A stretch of DNA of 64,000 bases. Origin: Acetivibrio thermocellus ATCC 27405. GTDB lineage: Bacteria > Bacillota > Clostridia > Acetivibrionales > Acetivibrionaceae. Of this stretch, positions 29,410-39,930 are shown piece by piece. Position numbers and translations under genes: made by a program. The notes below the pieces were generated by a model. That model had not been told where the DNA came from and ran no database searches. It saw nothing but the letters and a program-made list of their open reading frames with translations. The DNA is taken from assembly GCF_000015865.1 (NCBI RefSeq), contig NC_009012.1:2659081-2723080 (forward strand), in the 5' to 3' direction. Positions within the stretch are counted from its first letter, which is position 1, and the number at the start of each line of letters is the position of its first letter.

Positions 29410-29751
29410 CTAAACCTTATTCTGCATTCTAGAGGAGTTCAAATGCTTTGCAAGTTCGGTTAAATCCCCGTAATATTTTTCCACATCATGATTTTCAATT
29501 ATACCAAGTTTTATTTTGTTGTTTATTTTAATCTCAATGGAATTATAACTCACACCCAAACGCCTGCCAAGCATGTAGCAGATTAAAATTATATTGGACA
29601 GGGTTTCCGCGACTGATTCATGCACTTCTTCCCTAACTCCATTCACCAGCACTTTGAAAAGATTTGCTATGTCGGTAAGAAGTTCGCTCTTTAGCCACTC
29701 AATAATTTTTATATTTCTCGTAATGTCAATCTCCCTGTCAAACAAAGCCAT
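29410..29751 (-). CDS. MazG-like family protein (small, function unknown)
   Basis: 113 residues from the ATG at 29751 (GGAGTGG six bases upstream). Helical, with an acidic patch GVREEVHESVAETLSNI resembling the metal site of MazG-like proteins found beside gdpP in Clostridia. It lies directly before gdpP, suggesting co-transcription. Nucleotide hydrolysis is not shown by the sequence alone. Confidence 0.55.
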   Translation of the reverse strand: MALFDREIDITRNIKIIEWLKSELLTDIANLFKVLVNGVREEVHESVAETLSNIILICYMLGRRLGVSYNSIEIKINNKIKLGIIENHDVEKYYGDLTELAKHLNSSRMQNKV

Positions 29752-29882
29752 AAAACCACTCCAACATTCAAATATAAGATATGTATTCACATATAACATA
29801 TATTATACCACAAAATAAACTTTCGCACCGAATTTCCCAAAAAACGAAAAACAAATCTCAGGCAAGTTCAATATCAACAATT

Positions 29883-30719
29883 TCAACATCCTATTTCAAA
29901 TTCCGGATAAGAACCCAAAAATTTATAAAAGGAAGTCTTTCTTCTTACCATTGTTAAGGCATCCCTGACATCTTCATCCTCTATATGCCCGTTTATATCC
30001 ACAAAGAATATGTACTTGCCCAACTCGTTTTTTGCAGGCCTTGATTCTATCCTTGTCATGTTTATGTCCCACAGGTTGAATATGTCCAGTATTCTGTAAA
30101 GGCTGCCCGGCTTGTTTTCCGTTGAAAAAACTATGGAAGTTTTGTTCTTTTCGGCTTTTTTTGCTTCTTTTTTTGAAATTACCACAAATCTGGTAAAGTT
30201 TTTGTCGTTATCCTGGATGGACTCTTTAAGAACCTCAAGCCCATATTCTTTTGCCGCCGCCAAAGAGCCAATTGAAGCCATATTTCCATCCCCCTGTGCA
30301 ACCTCCTTTGCTGCCTGTGCGGTACTGTACACATATTTTACAACCGCATGGGGAAAAACGGAATTCAAAAACTTCCTGCACTGTCCAACGGGCTGGGGGT
30401 GGGAAAGGATATACTTTATATCTTTAATGTCCGTACCTTTCTTTGCCATGAGATTCTGTTTTATTTCAATAACAACCTCGGCCTTGATTTTAAGGTCCAC
30501 ATCCCATGCAAGCATATCCATCGTAGTGCTTACAGCGCCCTCAAGAGAGTTCTCTATTGGTACAACGGCTTCATCGATCTCGTCATTCTCCACTGCCATA
30601 ATCAATTCCACCATTGTGTTGTAATCAACCCCGACAAAATCATTGCTCCCCTTCGTATATGCAAGCATCGCTTCCTGTGAAAAAGTTCCTTTGGGGCCCA
30701 AAAAACCAATTTTAACCAT
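29883..30719 (-). CDS. pheA: Prephenate dehydratase
   Basis: 278 residues. The PDT domain starts VKIGFLGPKGTFSQEAMLAY and ends with the NFTRFVVISK motif (the Thr-Arg-Phe is catalytic). A C-terminal ACT domain with TRIESRPAKNELGKYIFFVD binds phenylalanine for feedback control. It makes phenylpyruvate for phenylalanine. No chorismate mutase domain is fused. Confidence 0.96.
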   Translation of the reverse strand: MVKIGFLGPKGTFSQEAMLAYTKGSNDFVGVDYNTMVELIMAVENDEIDEAVVPIENSLEGAVSTTMDMLAWDVDLKIKAEVVIEIKQNLMAKKGTDIKDIKYILSHPQPVGQCRKFLNSVFPHAVVKYVYSTAQAAKEVAQGDGNMASIGSLAAAKEYGLEVLKESIQDNDKNFTRFVVISKKEAKKAEKNKTSIVFSTENKPGSLYRILDIFNLWDINMTRIESRPAKNELGKYIFFVDINGHIEDEDVRDALTMVRRKTSFYKFLGSYPEFEIGC

Positions 30720-31103
30720 AAAACACTCCTTGTTATTTTGTGTATTTTTTGTAAAAGCTTTTCCGGTTGCAAGCCTTCCATCCGTTATCTCATATTATAA
30801 TATCATCATTTTTTCTTTTTTCCAACTGAAATAATTTTTAAATGACGGCTAAAATAAAATGTAATTCTCTGCCGATTATCTTGATATATATCTTTTATAA
30901 TGCTATTATTTATATTAAGTTTTTTATAAGTTTTTAACGATATATTAATAGTCTTAAATGACCGATCCAATCTAAAAGCAAGGTCAAAAGAATGTATTAA
31001 GATCCGTTGATGAGTGGAAAAATTATTTAGGAAGTGCAAACTTTTTGCAGCAGTATAAACTGAAACCGACGTGAATTAAATACATACTAAAGGTGGTGAT
31101 TTG
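30720..31103. other. Divergent promoter region between pheA and the V-ATPase operon
   Basis: 384 bases, AT-rich. It must hold promoters for both directions but I see no convincing -35/-10 pair. A small palindrome TGCAAACTTTTTGCA lies at about 31037-31051, before the ATPase ribosome site AAAGGTGG. Confidence 0.5.
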
Positions 31104-31430
31104 GTGTCCCTCGATATTATTAAATCCATTAAACAATCCGAAGCCGAAGCCGAACAGATAAAAAGGCAGTCTCTTGAAGAAGCCCGGCAAATTCTCTCAG
31201 AGGCCTCAACCCAGTCTTACAAGCTTCTTGAACAAGCTCAGGAAGATGCGGAAAAAGAAGCAAAAAAGATTATTCAGGAAGCTGAAAAGGAGGCAAATGC
31301 CGAAATTGAAAAATTTGCCGCCGAAATTTCTTCCGAATGCGACTCAATAAAACAAAACGCCAGGAAGAAGCTGGACAAGGCCGTGGAGATAATCATAGGA
31401 AGGATAGTGAGCCCCAATGGCAATAGTTAA
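31104..31430 (+). CDS. ntpF: V-type ATP synthase peripheral-stalk subunit (NtpF/AhaH, subunit G/H)
   Basis: 108 residues, almost wholly coiled coil (SEAEAEQIKRQSLEEARQIL onward), the peripheral-stalk partner of subunit E. GTG at 31104 is seven bases from AAAGGTGG; a TTG at 31101 is possible. First gene of the operon, matching the Enterococcus hirae order ntpFIKECGABD. Confidence 0.85.
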   Translation: MSLDIIKSIKQSEAEAEQIKRQSLEEARQILSEASTQSYKLLEQAQEDAEKEAKKIIQEAEKEANAEIEKFAAEISSECDSIKQNARKKLDKAVEIIIGRIVSPNGNS

Positions 31431-33372
31431 AATGAATAAAATCTCACTTATAGGGCTTGAATCTGAAAAGGAACGCATCCTCGAAAATCTCATGAAATTA
31501 GGTGTCGTTGAGATTACGGATGCAAAAGAAAAAATATCTTCCGATGAATGGAAAGAGCTGGTAAATATTGACGGAGACAGTGAAAGCGTCTCAAGGCTTG
31601 ATGCTCAGATTGACAGAGTATCGGCCGTTATTGACTATCTGGACAAATTTGACAAGCGCAAAAAACCTCTCTTTTCAGCGAGACGGGATATCAGCACAAG
31701 CGAGTTGAACATGGTTTTGCAAAACCAGGATAAGCTTTGGTCCGTTATTGATGAAGTCAACCGGTATGATGAAATGCTCGCAAACTTAAAGGCGGAAAAA
31801 AACAGGAACTCAAATATGATTTTGAGTCTCAAACCGTGGGAAGCTTTGGACATTCCCTTAGAACTTACGGCAACTGCATCTTCCACGGTTTTGATCGGGG
31901 TTGTGCCGGAAATGGCAAATACCGATAAAATAAAACAGGATCTCGATGAAAAAGTCCCGGAAAGCCATTTTGAAGTTCTTAGCAGAGACAAGGAGCAAAG
32001 TTATCTTCTTATCATATATTTAACTTCCAAAGAAGAAGACGTTATGAATGTATTAAAGCAGTACGGCTTTTCCAAGGTAACTTTCAAAGAGCTTTCAGGA
32101 ACTGTAAAACACAATATCGATCAAGCTTTGGAAAACATAGAAAGAATAGAAGAGGAAATCGAGTATATCGAAGAAAATATGACATCTTATGTGAAATACA
32201 AGGACGATTTGGAAGTTCTTCACGATTACCTGTCCATTGAAAGAGAGCGAAAAATCGTACTCTCAAATCTGCTCAAAACCAACAAGGTGTTCATGCTGGA
32301 AGGATGGCTCCCCGAAAACTCGGCGGAAGAAGTTAAAACCTTCCTTGAAAAAAGCAGTGATTGCTACATAGAAATCGTCAAGCCGAAAGAAGACGAGGAA
32401 TTCCCTGTGCTGCTTGCCAACAGGGCCATCCCAAGTACTGTGGAATCAATAACCAACATGTACAGTGTGCCAAACTGTAAAGAAATTGACCCGAACGCAA
32501 TAATGGCTCCATTTTTTATATTGTTTTTCGGACTTATGCTAAGCGACGGTGGTTATGGTGCCATAATGACCATACTGGCAACTATAATCCTTAAGGTGTT
32601 CAAGCTTGAAGAAAGTACGAAAAAGTTTATGAAACTCATGGTTTACTGTGGTATTTCCACAATGTTCTGGGGCTTGCTTTTCGGAGGCTGGTTCGGTATT
32701 CCGAACATACCGGCAGTGTGGTTCAATCCTACAGAAGATCCGGAACTGTTGCTTAGTTTCTCGTTGCTCTTTGGGGCCATCCACATATATGTCGGTCTTG
32801 GAGTTCGGGCTGCAAACCTTATCAAGGATAAAAAATACCTTGATGCGGTTTTTGATTCGCTGTTCTGGTATATATTGTTTACCGGATTCATACTGTTTGT
32901 ACTTCCCTATATCCCAAAGATTGACGCCGAAAGTGTAACCGGTCTGGTAAACTTAGGCAAGTATCTTATGATTATCGGTGCAGTTCTTTTGATTCTTACC
33001 CAGGGCAGAGGAAACAAAAATATTATCGCAAAGCTTTTTGGCGGTGTTGCAAGCCTTTATGACCTTATAAGCTTCATGAGTGACGTTTTGTCCTACTCAA
33101 GACTTCTTGCACTTGGTCTTGCAACTTCGGTTATTGCGTCCATTATTAACCAGATGGCAACAATGTTTGGTTTCAACAACATATTAAAAATAATTGCCGT
33201 AGTCGCCATTCTGGCTTTTGGACACCTGTTCAATTTTGCAATCAATGCGCTGGGAGCATATGTTCACTCTTGCAGGCTGCAGTACATTGAGTTTTTCGGA
33301 AAGTTTTACAAGGGCGGAGGCACAGCCTTTGAACCCTTTAAAGCAAAAACAAAATATATAAATCTAAAATAA
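31417..33372 (+). CDS. ntpI: V-type ATP synthase membrane subunit I (a-type)
   Basis: 651 residues: a long cytoplasmic coiled-coil half (1-340), then about seven membrane helices. It provides the ion half-channels; the key Arg lies in the helix LSYSRLLALGLATSVIAS. It overlaps the previous gene by 14 bases. Confidence 0.95.
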   Translation: MAIVKMNKISLIGLESEKERILENLMKLGVVEITDAKEKISSDEWKELVNIDGDSESVSRLDAQIDRVSAVIDYLDKFDKRKKPLFSARRDISTSELNMVLQNQDKLWSVIDEVNRYDEMLANLKAEKNRNSNMILSLKPWEALDIPLELTATASSTVLIGVVPEMANTDKIKQDLDEKVPESHFEVLSRDKEQSYLLIIYLTSKEEDVMNVLKQYGFSKVTFKELSGTVKHNIDQALENIERIEEEIEYIEENMTSYVKYKDDLEVLHDYLSIERERKIVLSNLLKTNKVFMLEGWLPENSAEEVKTFLEKSSDCYIEIVKPKEDEEFPVLLANRAIPSTVESITNMYSVPNCKEIDPNAIMAPFFILFFGLMLSDGGYGAIMTILATIILKVFKLEESTKKFMKLMVYCGISTMFWGLLFGGWFGIPNIPAVWFNPTEDPELLLSFSLLFGAIHIYVGLGVRAANLIKDKKYLDAVFDSLFWYILFTGFILFVLPYIPKIDAESVTGLVNLGKYLMIIGAVLLILTQGRGNKNIIAKLFGGVASLYDLISFMSDVLSYSRLLALGLATSVIASIINQMATMFGFNNILKIIAVVAILAFGHLFNFAINALGAYVHSCRLQYIEFFGKFYKGGGTAFEPFKAKTKYINLK

Positions 33373-33388
33373 CAGGAGGTAGTTTACT

Positions 33389-33856
33389 ATGTTGGAAATT
33401 CTCACTGGAAATTTCTTTGCAATTCTTGGAGCATCATTAGCATTTATGTTCGGAGGTTTTGGTTCTTCAAAAGGTGTAGGTTTGGCCGGTGAAGCCGGTG
33501 CAGGAGTTCTTACCGAAGACCCGGGCAAGTTCGGTCCTGTAATGGTACTTCAGGCCCTGCCCAGTACCCAGGCAATTTATGCTTTTGTTATCGCGTTCCT
33601 TACCATTCAGAAAGTAGTAATGGGCGAACCATTGTCAATTGCAGAAGGCTTCATTCTTTTTGCCGGTTGTCTTCCTGTTGGTTTTGTCGGCTGGATTTCA
33701 GGAATTTTCCAGGGCAGAGTTGCCGCTGCAGGAATAAACATGATAGCTAAAAGGCCTGAAGGACTTGGAAGAGCTATCGTAATGGCACTTATGGTTGAAA
33801 TGTTCGCTATTTTGGGATTCATAGTATCAATATTAATGATTGGTAAAGTGGCATAA
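33389..33856 (+). CDS. ntpK: V-type ATP synthase proteolipid subunit K, with sodium-type ligands
   Basis: 155 residues, four membrane helices (a doubled c-subunit). Ligands equivalent to those that bind sodium in Enterococcus NtpK are present: Leu57, Thr60 and Gln61 in ALPSTQAIYAF, Gln108 in GIFQGRVAAAG, and Glu137 in LMVEMFAILGF. Only the second hairpin carries the carboxylate, as usual for V-type rings. AGGAGG precedes the start. Sodium coupling is inferred. Confidence 0.95.
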   Translation: MLEILTGNFFAILGASLAFMFGGFGSSKGVGLAGEAGAGVLTEDPGKFGPVMVLQALPSTQAIYAFVIAFLTIQKVVMGEPLSIAEGFILFAGCLPVGFVGWISGIFQGRVAAAGINMIAKRPEGLGRAIVMALMVEMFAILGFIVSILMIGKVA

Positions 33857-33882
33857 GATATTAATAAAAAGGGAGTGTCCCC

Positions 33883-34479
33883 ATGGCAGGAGTGGAAAAA
33901 ATAAAAGAAAGGATTCTCGAGGAAGCCCGTGCCCAGGCAGAGGCAAATATCAAGCGAGCCGAGGAAGAAGCTGCAAAAATAATCGAGGAAGCCCAAAAAG
34001 AAGCCGCTGCCAAAAAGGCACAAATCCTTGAGAAAGCAAAACAGGAAGCAGTAGATGTGAAAAAAAGGCTTAAGGCAATGGCTGAGCTGGAAGCAAGAAA
34101 GAAAAAGCTTCAAGCGAGACAGGAAGTTGTAGATGAGGCATTTAACAAAACCATTGAAAAGCTAAACAGCTTGCCTGACAGGGAATATGAGGAAATAATC
34201 TCTCAAATGATAGTAAATTCCGTGGAAAGCGGAAGTGAAGAGATTATACTCTCCCCCAAGGATAAGCAAAGAATTTCTCCAGGTTTTATTGAAAACATAA
34301 ACAAAAAACTTTCACAAAAAGGTATTGACGGGAAAATTAAGCTTTCCGAAGAGACCAAAAACATAAGCGGAGGCTTTATATTAAAGTCTGGTGATATTGA
34401 AATAAACAACTCCTTCGAAGCAATAATAAGGATGAAAAGAGAAGAAGTAGAAGCCGAAGTAATAAAAGCACTATTCTGA
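33883..34479 (+). CDS. ntpE: V-type ATP synthase peripheral-stalk subunit E
   Basis: 198 residues: an alanine- and glutamate-rich coiled coil (residues 1-105) and a globular C-terminus ending in FEAIIRMKREEVEAEVIKAL. It pairs with the first gene product in the stator. Confidence 0.93.
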   Translation: MAGVEKIKERILEEARAQAEANIKRAEEEAAKIIEEAQKEAAAKKAQILEKAKQEAVDVKKRLKAMAELEARKKKLQARQEVVDEAFNKTIEKLNSLPDREYEEIISQMIVNSVESGSEEIILSPKDKQRISPGFIENINKKLSQKGIDGKIKLSEETKNISGGFILKSGDIEINNSFEAIIRMKREEVEAEVIKALF

Positions 34480-34516
34480 AGCAGCTCAAAATCGCTAAAG
34501 AAGGAGGAGTGGAAAA

Positions 34517-35536
34517 TTGCCGAAGTTAAAAAAAATCGATGAATCAAAATATATATACGCAGTCTCAAGGATACGTGCCATTGAAAAACGGCTTTTAGAT
34601 AAAGTAAAGCTTGACAGAATGGTAGAAGCAAAGTCTGCGGACGAATCGCTGAAAGTCCTGCTTGAAGCCGGATACGGCAGCGGAGACGGAGATATTAAAA
34701 GTGTATTTGAATATGAAAACATTCTAAAGGAAGAACACAAAAAAGTGTACAGTCTCTTAAATGAGCTTGCTCCCAAGCAGGAAACCATAAACATGTTTTT
34801 GCTTTCAAATGACTACCATAATGTGAAGGTCATCCTGAAGGCGGAATTCTCTGAGCAGGACGAGACTTCCCTTCTGATTGAGCCGGGATCCATCCCTGTC
34901 AGCGAGTTAAAGCTCATGATAAAGGACAGGAACATGTCCAAAATGCCTTCCATTATGAGAAAAGCGGTGGAAGAGGCCATAGACACTTACAGCAGGACCA
35001 ACGATCCGCAGGTAATAGACCTGATTTTGGACAAGGCAAACTATGTCCACATGAAAAGCATTTCAGACTCTTTGGACAACAAGTTTATAAACGAGCTGGT
35101 TGTTATCCTCATCGACTTAAGAAATATTAATATTTTTCTTCGGGTTAAAAACCTGAAAAAATCATGGGATTTTTTGCAAAAAGTCCTTATCCCGGGCGGA
35201 CACATCGACATCAAAGTTTTCATTGAAAACTTTGACGCCCCCCTGGAAAGCCTTGTCGAAGAGCTCAGGTTTACCCAATACGGTCCTTTGCTTGAGGACG
35301 GAATTGAAAGTCTTCGGAGTACCGGAAGTCTTACAAAGTTTGAAAAACTGTCGGATAATTTTATAACTTCCTATGTTAAAAAAGCAAAATACATTACCTT
35401 TGGAATTGAGCCTTTGATAGGATACCTTATGGCAAAAGAAACCGAGATTAAAAATGCAAGAATCATTATGGTAGGTAAAATAAACAATATTTCTAATGAT
35501 GTCATTAGGGAAAGGCTGAGAGAATCATATGTATAA
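34517..35536 (+). CDS. ntpC: V-type ATP synthase subunit C (central-stalk socket, d-type)
   Basis: 339 residues, helical. Typical stretches: YIYAVSRIRAIEKRLLDKVK at the N-terminus and EPLIGYLMAKETEIKNARII near the C-terminus. TTG start at 34517 after AAGGAGGAG. It connects the rotor ring to the D/F shaft. Confidence 0.93.
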   Translation: MPKLKKIDESKYIYAVSRIRAIEKRLLDKVKLDRMVEAKSADESLKVLLEAGYGSGDGDIKSVFEYENILKEEHKKVYSLLNELAPKQETINMFLLSNDYHNVKVILKAEFSEQDETSLLIEPGSIPVSELKLMIKDRNMSKMPSIMRKAVEEAIDTYSRTNDPQVIDLILDKANYVHMKSISDSLDNKFINELVVILIDLRNINIFLRVKNLKKSWDFLQKVLIPGGHIDIKVFIENFDAPLESLVEELRFTQYGPLLEDGIESLRSTGSLTKFEKLSDNFITSYVKKAKYITFGIEPLIGYLMAKETEIKNARIIMVGKINNISNDVIRERLRESYV

Positions 35537-35849
35537 AGTTGGAGTTGTAGGAGACAAAGACAGTATTTTGGGATTTAAAGCCCTTGGTATGTCGGTATTC
35601 CCTGTTACAAGCGCTTTGGAGGCACAAGAGACAGTTGAAAAAATTGCTTCCATGCAGTATGCAGTTATATACATTACAGAGCAGTTCGCAAAAGACATCG
35701 TCTCTACAATAGACAAATACAAGGATCACAAACTTCCTGCCATTATACCCATCCCCGGCAATCAGGGTTCTTTGGGTATCGGCATGATGAATATCAAGAA
35801 AAGTGTGGAACGCGCTGTGGGTGCTGACATACTTTTCAGGGATGAATAA
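35529..35849 (+). CDS. ntpG: V-type ATP synthase subunit F (central shaft)
   Basis: 106 residues with the family start YKVGVVGDKDSILGFKALG and IYITEQFAKDI. It binds subunit D in the shaft. Overlaps ntpC by 8 bases. Confidence 0.94.
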   Translation: MYKVGVVGDKDSILGFKALGMSVFPVTSALEAQETVEKIASMQYAVIYITEQFAKDIVSTIDKYKDHKLPAIIPIPGNQGSLGIGMMNIKKSVERAVGADILFRDE

Positions 35850-35952
35850 TTTATGGATAACCACATAAATAACATAAATAATTTAATTATTTATTTGTGT
35901 TAATTATTGTCTGACTTTGAGGTTAAAACTTTTGTCGAAAGAAGGGATAAAC

Positions 35953-37722
35953 GTGAGCCAGGGAACAATAGTTAAAGTCTCCGGGCCTTTGGTAATTGCC
36001 GAAGGCATGAGAGATGCAAACATGTTTGACGTTGTACGTGTAAGTGAACATCGTTTAATTGGCGAAATAATCGAAATGCATGGAGATCGAGCCTCCATCC
36101 AGGTATACGAAGAAACCGCAGGCTTGGGCCCCGGCGAACCGGTGGTTTCCACCGGAGCGCCTCTAAGTGTTGAGCTGGGACCTGGGCTTATTGAAAATAT
36201 TTTTGACGGTATTCAAAGACCTCTTGTAAAAATGAGAGAAATGGTTGGCAGCAACATAACAAGAGGTATTGACGTTACTGCCCTTGACAGAAGCAAAAAG
36301 TGGGATTTTCAACCTACCGTAAAAAAAGGTGACAAAGTAACCGCCGGCGATGTAATAGGAAAAGTCCAGGAAACTTCCATTGTGGAGCACAGAATAATGG
36401 TGCCCTATGGAGTACAGGGAACAATTGAGGAGATAAAGAGCGGAAGCTTTACTGTGGAGGAAACCGTCGCAAAGGTTCGGACAGAAAACAACGAACTGGT
36501 TGATATCTGCATGATGCAGAAATGGCCGGTACGTATCGGCCGTCCATATAGAGAAAAGCTCCCCCCCAACGCTCCACTTGTTACAGGTCAAAGGGTTATA
36601 GACACTCTATTCCCTTTGGCCAAAGGTGGAGTTGCGGCCGTACCCGGACCTTTCGGAAGCGGTAAAACCGTGGTTCAGCACCAGCTTGCAAAATGGGCCG
36701 ACGCTGATATAGTTGTCTATATAGGCTGCGGAGAGCGCGGCAACGAAATGACCGACGTTTTAAAAGAATTCCCGGAGCTTAAAGACCCAAAAACCGGCGA
36801 ATCTCTTATGAAGAGAACCGTTCTTATAGCAAATACGTCAGACATGCCTGTTGCGGCCAGAGAGGCATCCATTTATACAGGCATGACTATTGCGGAATAT
36901 TTCAGGGATATGGGCTATAGTGTGGCGTTAATGGCAGACTCCACTTCCCGCTGGGCGGAAGCATTAAGAGAAATGTCCGGACGTCTCGAAGAAATGCCCG
37001 GTGAAGAAGGTTATCCGGCATATCTTGGCTCAAGGCTTGCCCAGTTCTATGAAAGAGCGGGAAGAGTTGTATGCCTTGGTTCCGACGGAAGAGAAGGTGC
37101 CCTTACCGCCATCGGTGCCGTGTCACCTCCGGGCGGTGACCTTTCCGAACCTGTTACACAGGCAACACTGAGAATTATCAAAGTGTTCTGGGGGCTTGAC
37201 TCAAGTCTTGCCTACAGACGACATTTCCCTGCAATCAACTGGCTGCAGAGCTATTCGCTGTACCTTGACATAATAGGAAAATGGATTAGTGAAAACATTT
37301 CAAGGGATTGGGAGACATTAAGATCCGACACTATGCGCATTCTGCAGGAGGAAGCGGAACTTGAGGAAATTGTGCGCTTAGTCGGTGTTGACGCCCTGTC
37401 GCCGTCCGACAGGCTTACTCTGGAAGCCGCCAAGTCGATACGCGAAGACTATCTCCACCAGAATGCCTTCCATGAAGTGGATACCTATACTTCATTAAAC
37501 AAGCAGTACAGAATGTTAAAACTCATACTGGGATTCTATTACAGCGGCAAAAAAGCCCTGGAAGCAGGAGTAAGCATCAAAGAGCTGTTTGAACTTCCTG
37601 TCAGGGAAAAAATCGGAAGAGCGAAATATACGCCCGAGGATCAGGTAAACAGCCACTTCAACGAAATTGAAAAAGAACTTAATGAGCAAATAGAAGCCCT
37701 CATCGCAAAGGAGGTGCAATAA
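35953..37722 (+). CDS. ntpA: V-type ATP synthase catalytic subunit A
   Basis: 589 residues from the GTG at 35953 (GAAGGGA upstream), so that the protein begins [20 protein letters not shown]; a frame from 35917 adds 12 residues with no ribosome site. Walker [18 protein letters not shown] near 232 and [20 protein letters not shown]. It hydrolyses or makes ATP. Confidence 0.97.
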   Translation: MSQGTIVKVSGPLVIAEGMRDANMFDVVRVSEHRLIGEIIEMHGDRASIQVYEETAGLGPGEPVVSTGAPLSVELGPGLIENIFDGIQRPLVKMREMVGSNITRGIDVTALDRSKKWDFQPTVKKGDKVTAGDVIGKVQETSIVEHRIMVPYGVQGTIEEIKSGSFTVEETVAKVRTENNELVDICMMQKWPVRIGRPYREKLPPNAPLVTGQRVIDTLFPLAKGGVAAVPGPFGSGKTVVQHQLAKWADADIVVYIGCGERGNEMTDVLKEFPELKDPKTGESLMKRTVLIANTSDMPVAAREASIYTGMTIAEYFRDMGYSVALMADSTSRWAEALREMSGRLEEMPGEEGYPAYLGSRLAQFYERAGRVVCLGSDGREGALTAIGAVSPPGGDLSEPVTQATLRIIKVFWGLDSSLAYRRHFPAINWLQSYSLYLDIIGKWISENISRDWETLRSDTMRILQEEAELEEIVRLVGVDALSPSDRLTLEAAKSIREDYLHQNAFHEVDTYTSLNKQYRMLKLILGFYYSGKKALEAGVSIKELFELPVREKIGRAKYTPEDQVNSHFNEIEKELNEQIEALIAKEVQ

Positions 37723-37723
37723 G

Positions 37724-39106
37724 ATGCTGAAGGAATACAGAACAATAACCGAGGTTGCCGGTCCTCTCATGCTGGTACAGAAAGTTGAAGGTGTAAAATA
37801 CGGCGAACTCGGTGAAATAGAGCTGGCAAACGGTGAAATAAGAAGATGCAAGGTATTGGAAGTTGACGGGCAAAACGCATTGGTTCAGCTTTTTGAAAGT
37901 TCTACAGGTATAAACGTTGCAACCAGCAAAGTAAGGTTTTTGGGAAGAAGTATAGAGCTTCCCGTATCAATGGATATGCTCGGAAGAGTATTCAGCGGTA
38001 TGGGAAAGCCCCTGGACGGCGGTCCGAATATTATTCCCGACAAAAGGCTTGACATAAACGGTCTTCCTATGAACCCAGCGGCAAGAAACTACCCTTCGGA
38101 GTTCATACAGACGGGTATTTCGGCCATTGACGGACTGAACACCCTGGTTCGCGGCCAGAAGCTCCCCATATTCTCCGGTTCCGGTCTTCCCCATGCCCAG
38201 CTTGCGGCACAAATTGCAAGGCAGGCAAAGGTTTTGGGTACGGACAGCAAATTTGCCGTTGTATTTGCGGCTGTAGGTATTACCTTTGAGGAAGCTGACT
38301 ACTTTATCAGTGACTTTAAGAGAACCGGAGCCATAGACCGTACCGTACTGTTTATAAATCTGGCAAACGACCCTGCCATCGAGCGTATTTCAACTCCACG
38401 TATGGCGCTTACGGCAGCCGAATACCTTGCTTTTGACAAAGGCATGCACGTGCTCGTTATAATCACCGACATAACCAACTACGCCGAAGCGCTCCGTGAA
38501 GTATCCGCCGCAAGAAAAGAAGTTCCCGGAAGAAGAGGTTACCCGGGTTACCTTTATACCGACCTTGCGACAATATATGAAAGAGCCGGAAGAAGAATTG
38601 ACAGCGAGGGAAGTATCACTTTGATTCCAATACTGACAATGCCCGAAGATGACAAGACCCATCCTATCCCCGACCTTACCGGATACATAACCGAGGGTCA
38701 GATCATCCTAAGCAGAGAGCTTCACCGCAAGGGAGTAACGCCACCGATAGACGTTCTTCCGTCCCTCTCCCGTCTTAAGGACAAGGGAATCGGAAAAGGC
38801 AAAACCCGTGAAGACCATGCGGATACAATGAACCAGCTCTTTGCCGCTTACGCAAGGGGTAAGGAAGCCAAGGAACTTGCCGTAATCCTCGGAGATGCGG
38901 CTCTTTCCGACACGGATAAGCTGTACGCCAAATTTGCGGATGCTTTTGAAAAGGAATATGTATCCCAAGGTTTTAATGAAGACAGATCAATTGAAAAAAC
39001 CCTTGAAATCGGCTGGAAGCTGCTTTCAATACTTCCAAGATCGGAGCTTAAGCGTATTCGTGACGAATACCTTGACAAATATTTGCCCAAAGCGGCAGAA
39101 AATTAA
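37724..39106 (+). CDS. ntpB: V-type ATP synthase regulatory subunit B
   Basis: 460 residues, homologous to A but lacking the Walker A lysine ([18 protein letters not shown]). It starts one base after subunit A ends (AGGAGG overlaps the A stop region). Confidence 0.97.
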   Translation: MLKEYRTITEVAGPLMLVQKVEGVKYGELGEIELANGEIRRCKVLEVDGQNALVQLFESSTGINVATSKVRFLGRSIELPVSMDMLGRVFSGMGKPLDGGPNIIPDKRLDINGLPMNPAARNYPSEFIQTGISAIDGLNTLVRGQKLPIFSGSGLPHAQLAAQIARQAKVLGTDSKFAVVFAAVGITFEEADYFISDFKRTGAIDRTVLFINLANDPAIERISTPRMALTAAEYLAFDKGMHVLVIITDITNYAEALREVSAARKEVPGRRGYPGYLYTDLATIYERAGRRIDSEGSITLIPILTMPEDDKTHPIPDLTGYITEGQIILSRELHRKGVTPPIDVLPSLSRLKDKGIGKGKTREDHADTMNQLFAAYARGKEAKELAVILGDAALSDTDKLYAKFADAFEKEYVSQGFNEDRSIEKTLEIGWKLLSILPRSELKRIRDEYLDKYLPKAAEN

Positions 39107-39151
39107 CAATCTGCGCTCGTGAAAAGGTTTAATTGAGGTTATTAGACTCAA

Positions 39152-39184
39152 ATTTAAGAAGGTTTAAAACTTTCCTTCTTAAAT
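39152..39184 (+). other. Intercistronic stem-loop between ntpB and ntpD
   Basis: Perfect 11-bp stem ATTTAAGAAGG/CCTTCTTAAAT (39152-39162 with 39174-39184), no T-run after it. It could mark an RNA processing or stability site setting the ratio of shaft to head subunits; inference. Confidence 0.55.
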
Positions 39185-39203
39185 ACTCAAGGAGAGAATT
39201 ACT

Positions 39204-39872
39204 ATGGCAATTATGCGTGTAAATCCGACCAGAATGGAGCTTACCAGGCTCAAGAAAAGGCTGCAGGTTGCCCGAAGGGGTCACAAGCTGCTTAAGGATA
39301 AGCTGGATGAACTTATGAAGCAGTTTCTTGACCTGGTAAGGAAAAACAAGGAGCTCCGTGAAAAAGTTGAAGAAATGTTAATGAAAGCCCACCAGGACTT
39401 TCTGATAGCCCGGGCCGTTATGTCGTCGGAAGGGCTTGAGGCTGCGCTTATGCTTCCAAAGCAAAGCATAAGCCTCGACGTGTCCACCCAGAATATTATG
39501 AGCGTGGAAGTGCCTGTACTGAAGTTTACCACTTCAAGCTCCGACGAAAGCGACATATATCCTTATGGATTCGCTTCGACTTCCGGAGAGCTTGACGGTG
39601 CCATCTTAACCCTTTCAAAGGTGCTTCCCTACATGCTTGAGCTTGCACAGATGGAAAAATCGTCCCAGCTCCTTGCCCAGGAAATCGAAAAAACAAGAAG
39701 AAGGGTTAACGCCCTTGAATACGTCATGATTCCTCAACTGACGGAAACGATAAAATATATATCCATGAAGCTGGACGAAAATGAAAGAGGAAATATCACA
39801 AGACTTATGAAAGTAAAAGACATGATGCTGGAGCAAGCCCATAATTTTAAAGAAAAACTCAATGAAGCTTAA
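39204..39872 (+). CDS. ntpD: V-type ATP synthase subunit D (rotor shaft)
   Basis: 222 residues, long N- and C-terminal helices forming the shaft: [20 protein letters not shown] at the start. Good AAGGAG site. Last gene of the operon; no ntpH or ntpJ homologues follow, unlike Enterococcus. Confidence 0.95.
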   Translation: MAIMRVNPTRMELTRLKKRLQVARRGHKLLKDKLDELMKQFLDLVRKNKELREKVEEMLMKAHQDFLIARAVMSSEGLEAALMLPKQSISLDVSTQNIMSVEVPVLKFTTSSSDESDIYPYGFASTSGELDGAILTLSKVLPYMLELAQMEKSSQLLAQEIEKTRRRVNALEYVMIPQLTETIKYISMKLDENERGNITRLMKVKDMMLEQAHNFKEKLNEA

Positions 39873-39883
39873 AGGTAAAGTTA

Positions 39884-39930
39884 AAACCGCCTGCCACTGA
39901 AACATTTTTAGAGTTGGCAGGCGGTTTGTT
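39884..39930. terminator. Bidirectional terminator between ntpD and the ABC-F gene
   Basis: Perfect 13-bp stem AAACCGCCTGCCA/TGGCAGGCGGTTT (39884-39896 with 39915-39927), 18-base loop, between convergent genes. Confidence 0.85.

Noticed and set aside
31037-31051. Palindrome TGCAAACTTTTTGCA as an operator of the V-ATPase operon
   Set aside because: Single copy, no promoter identified with it; kept only as a note in the spacer entry.
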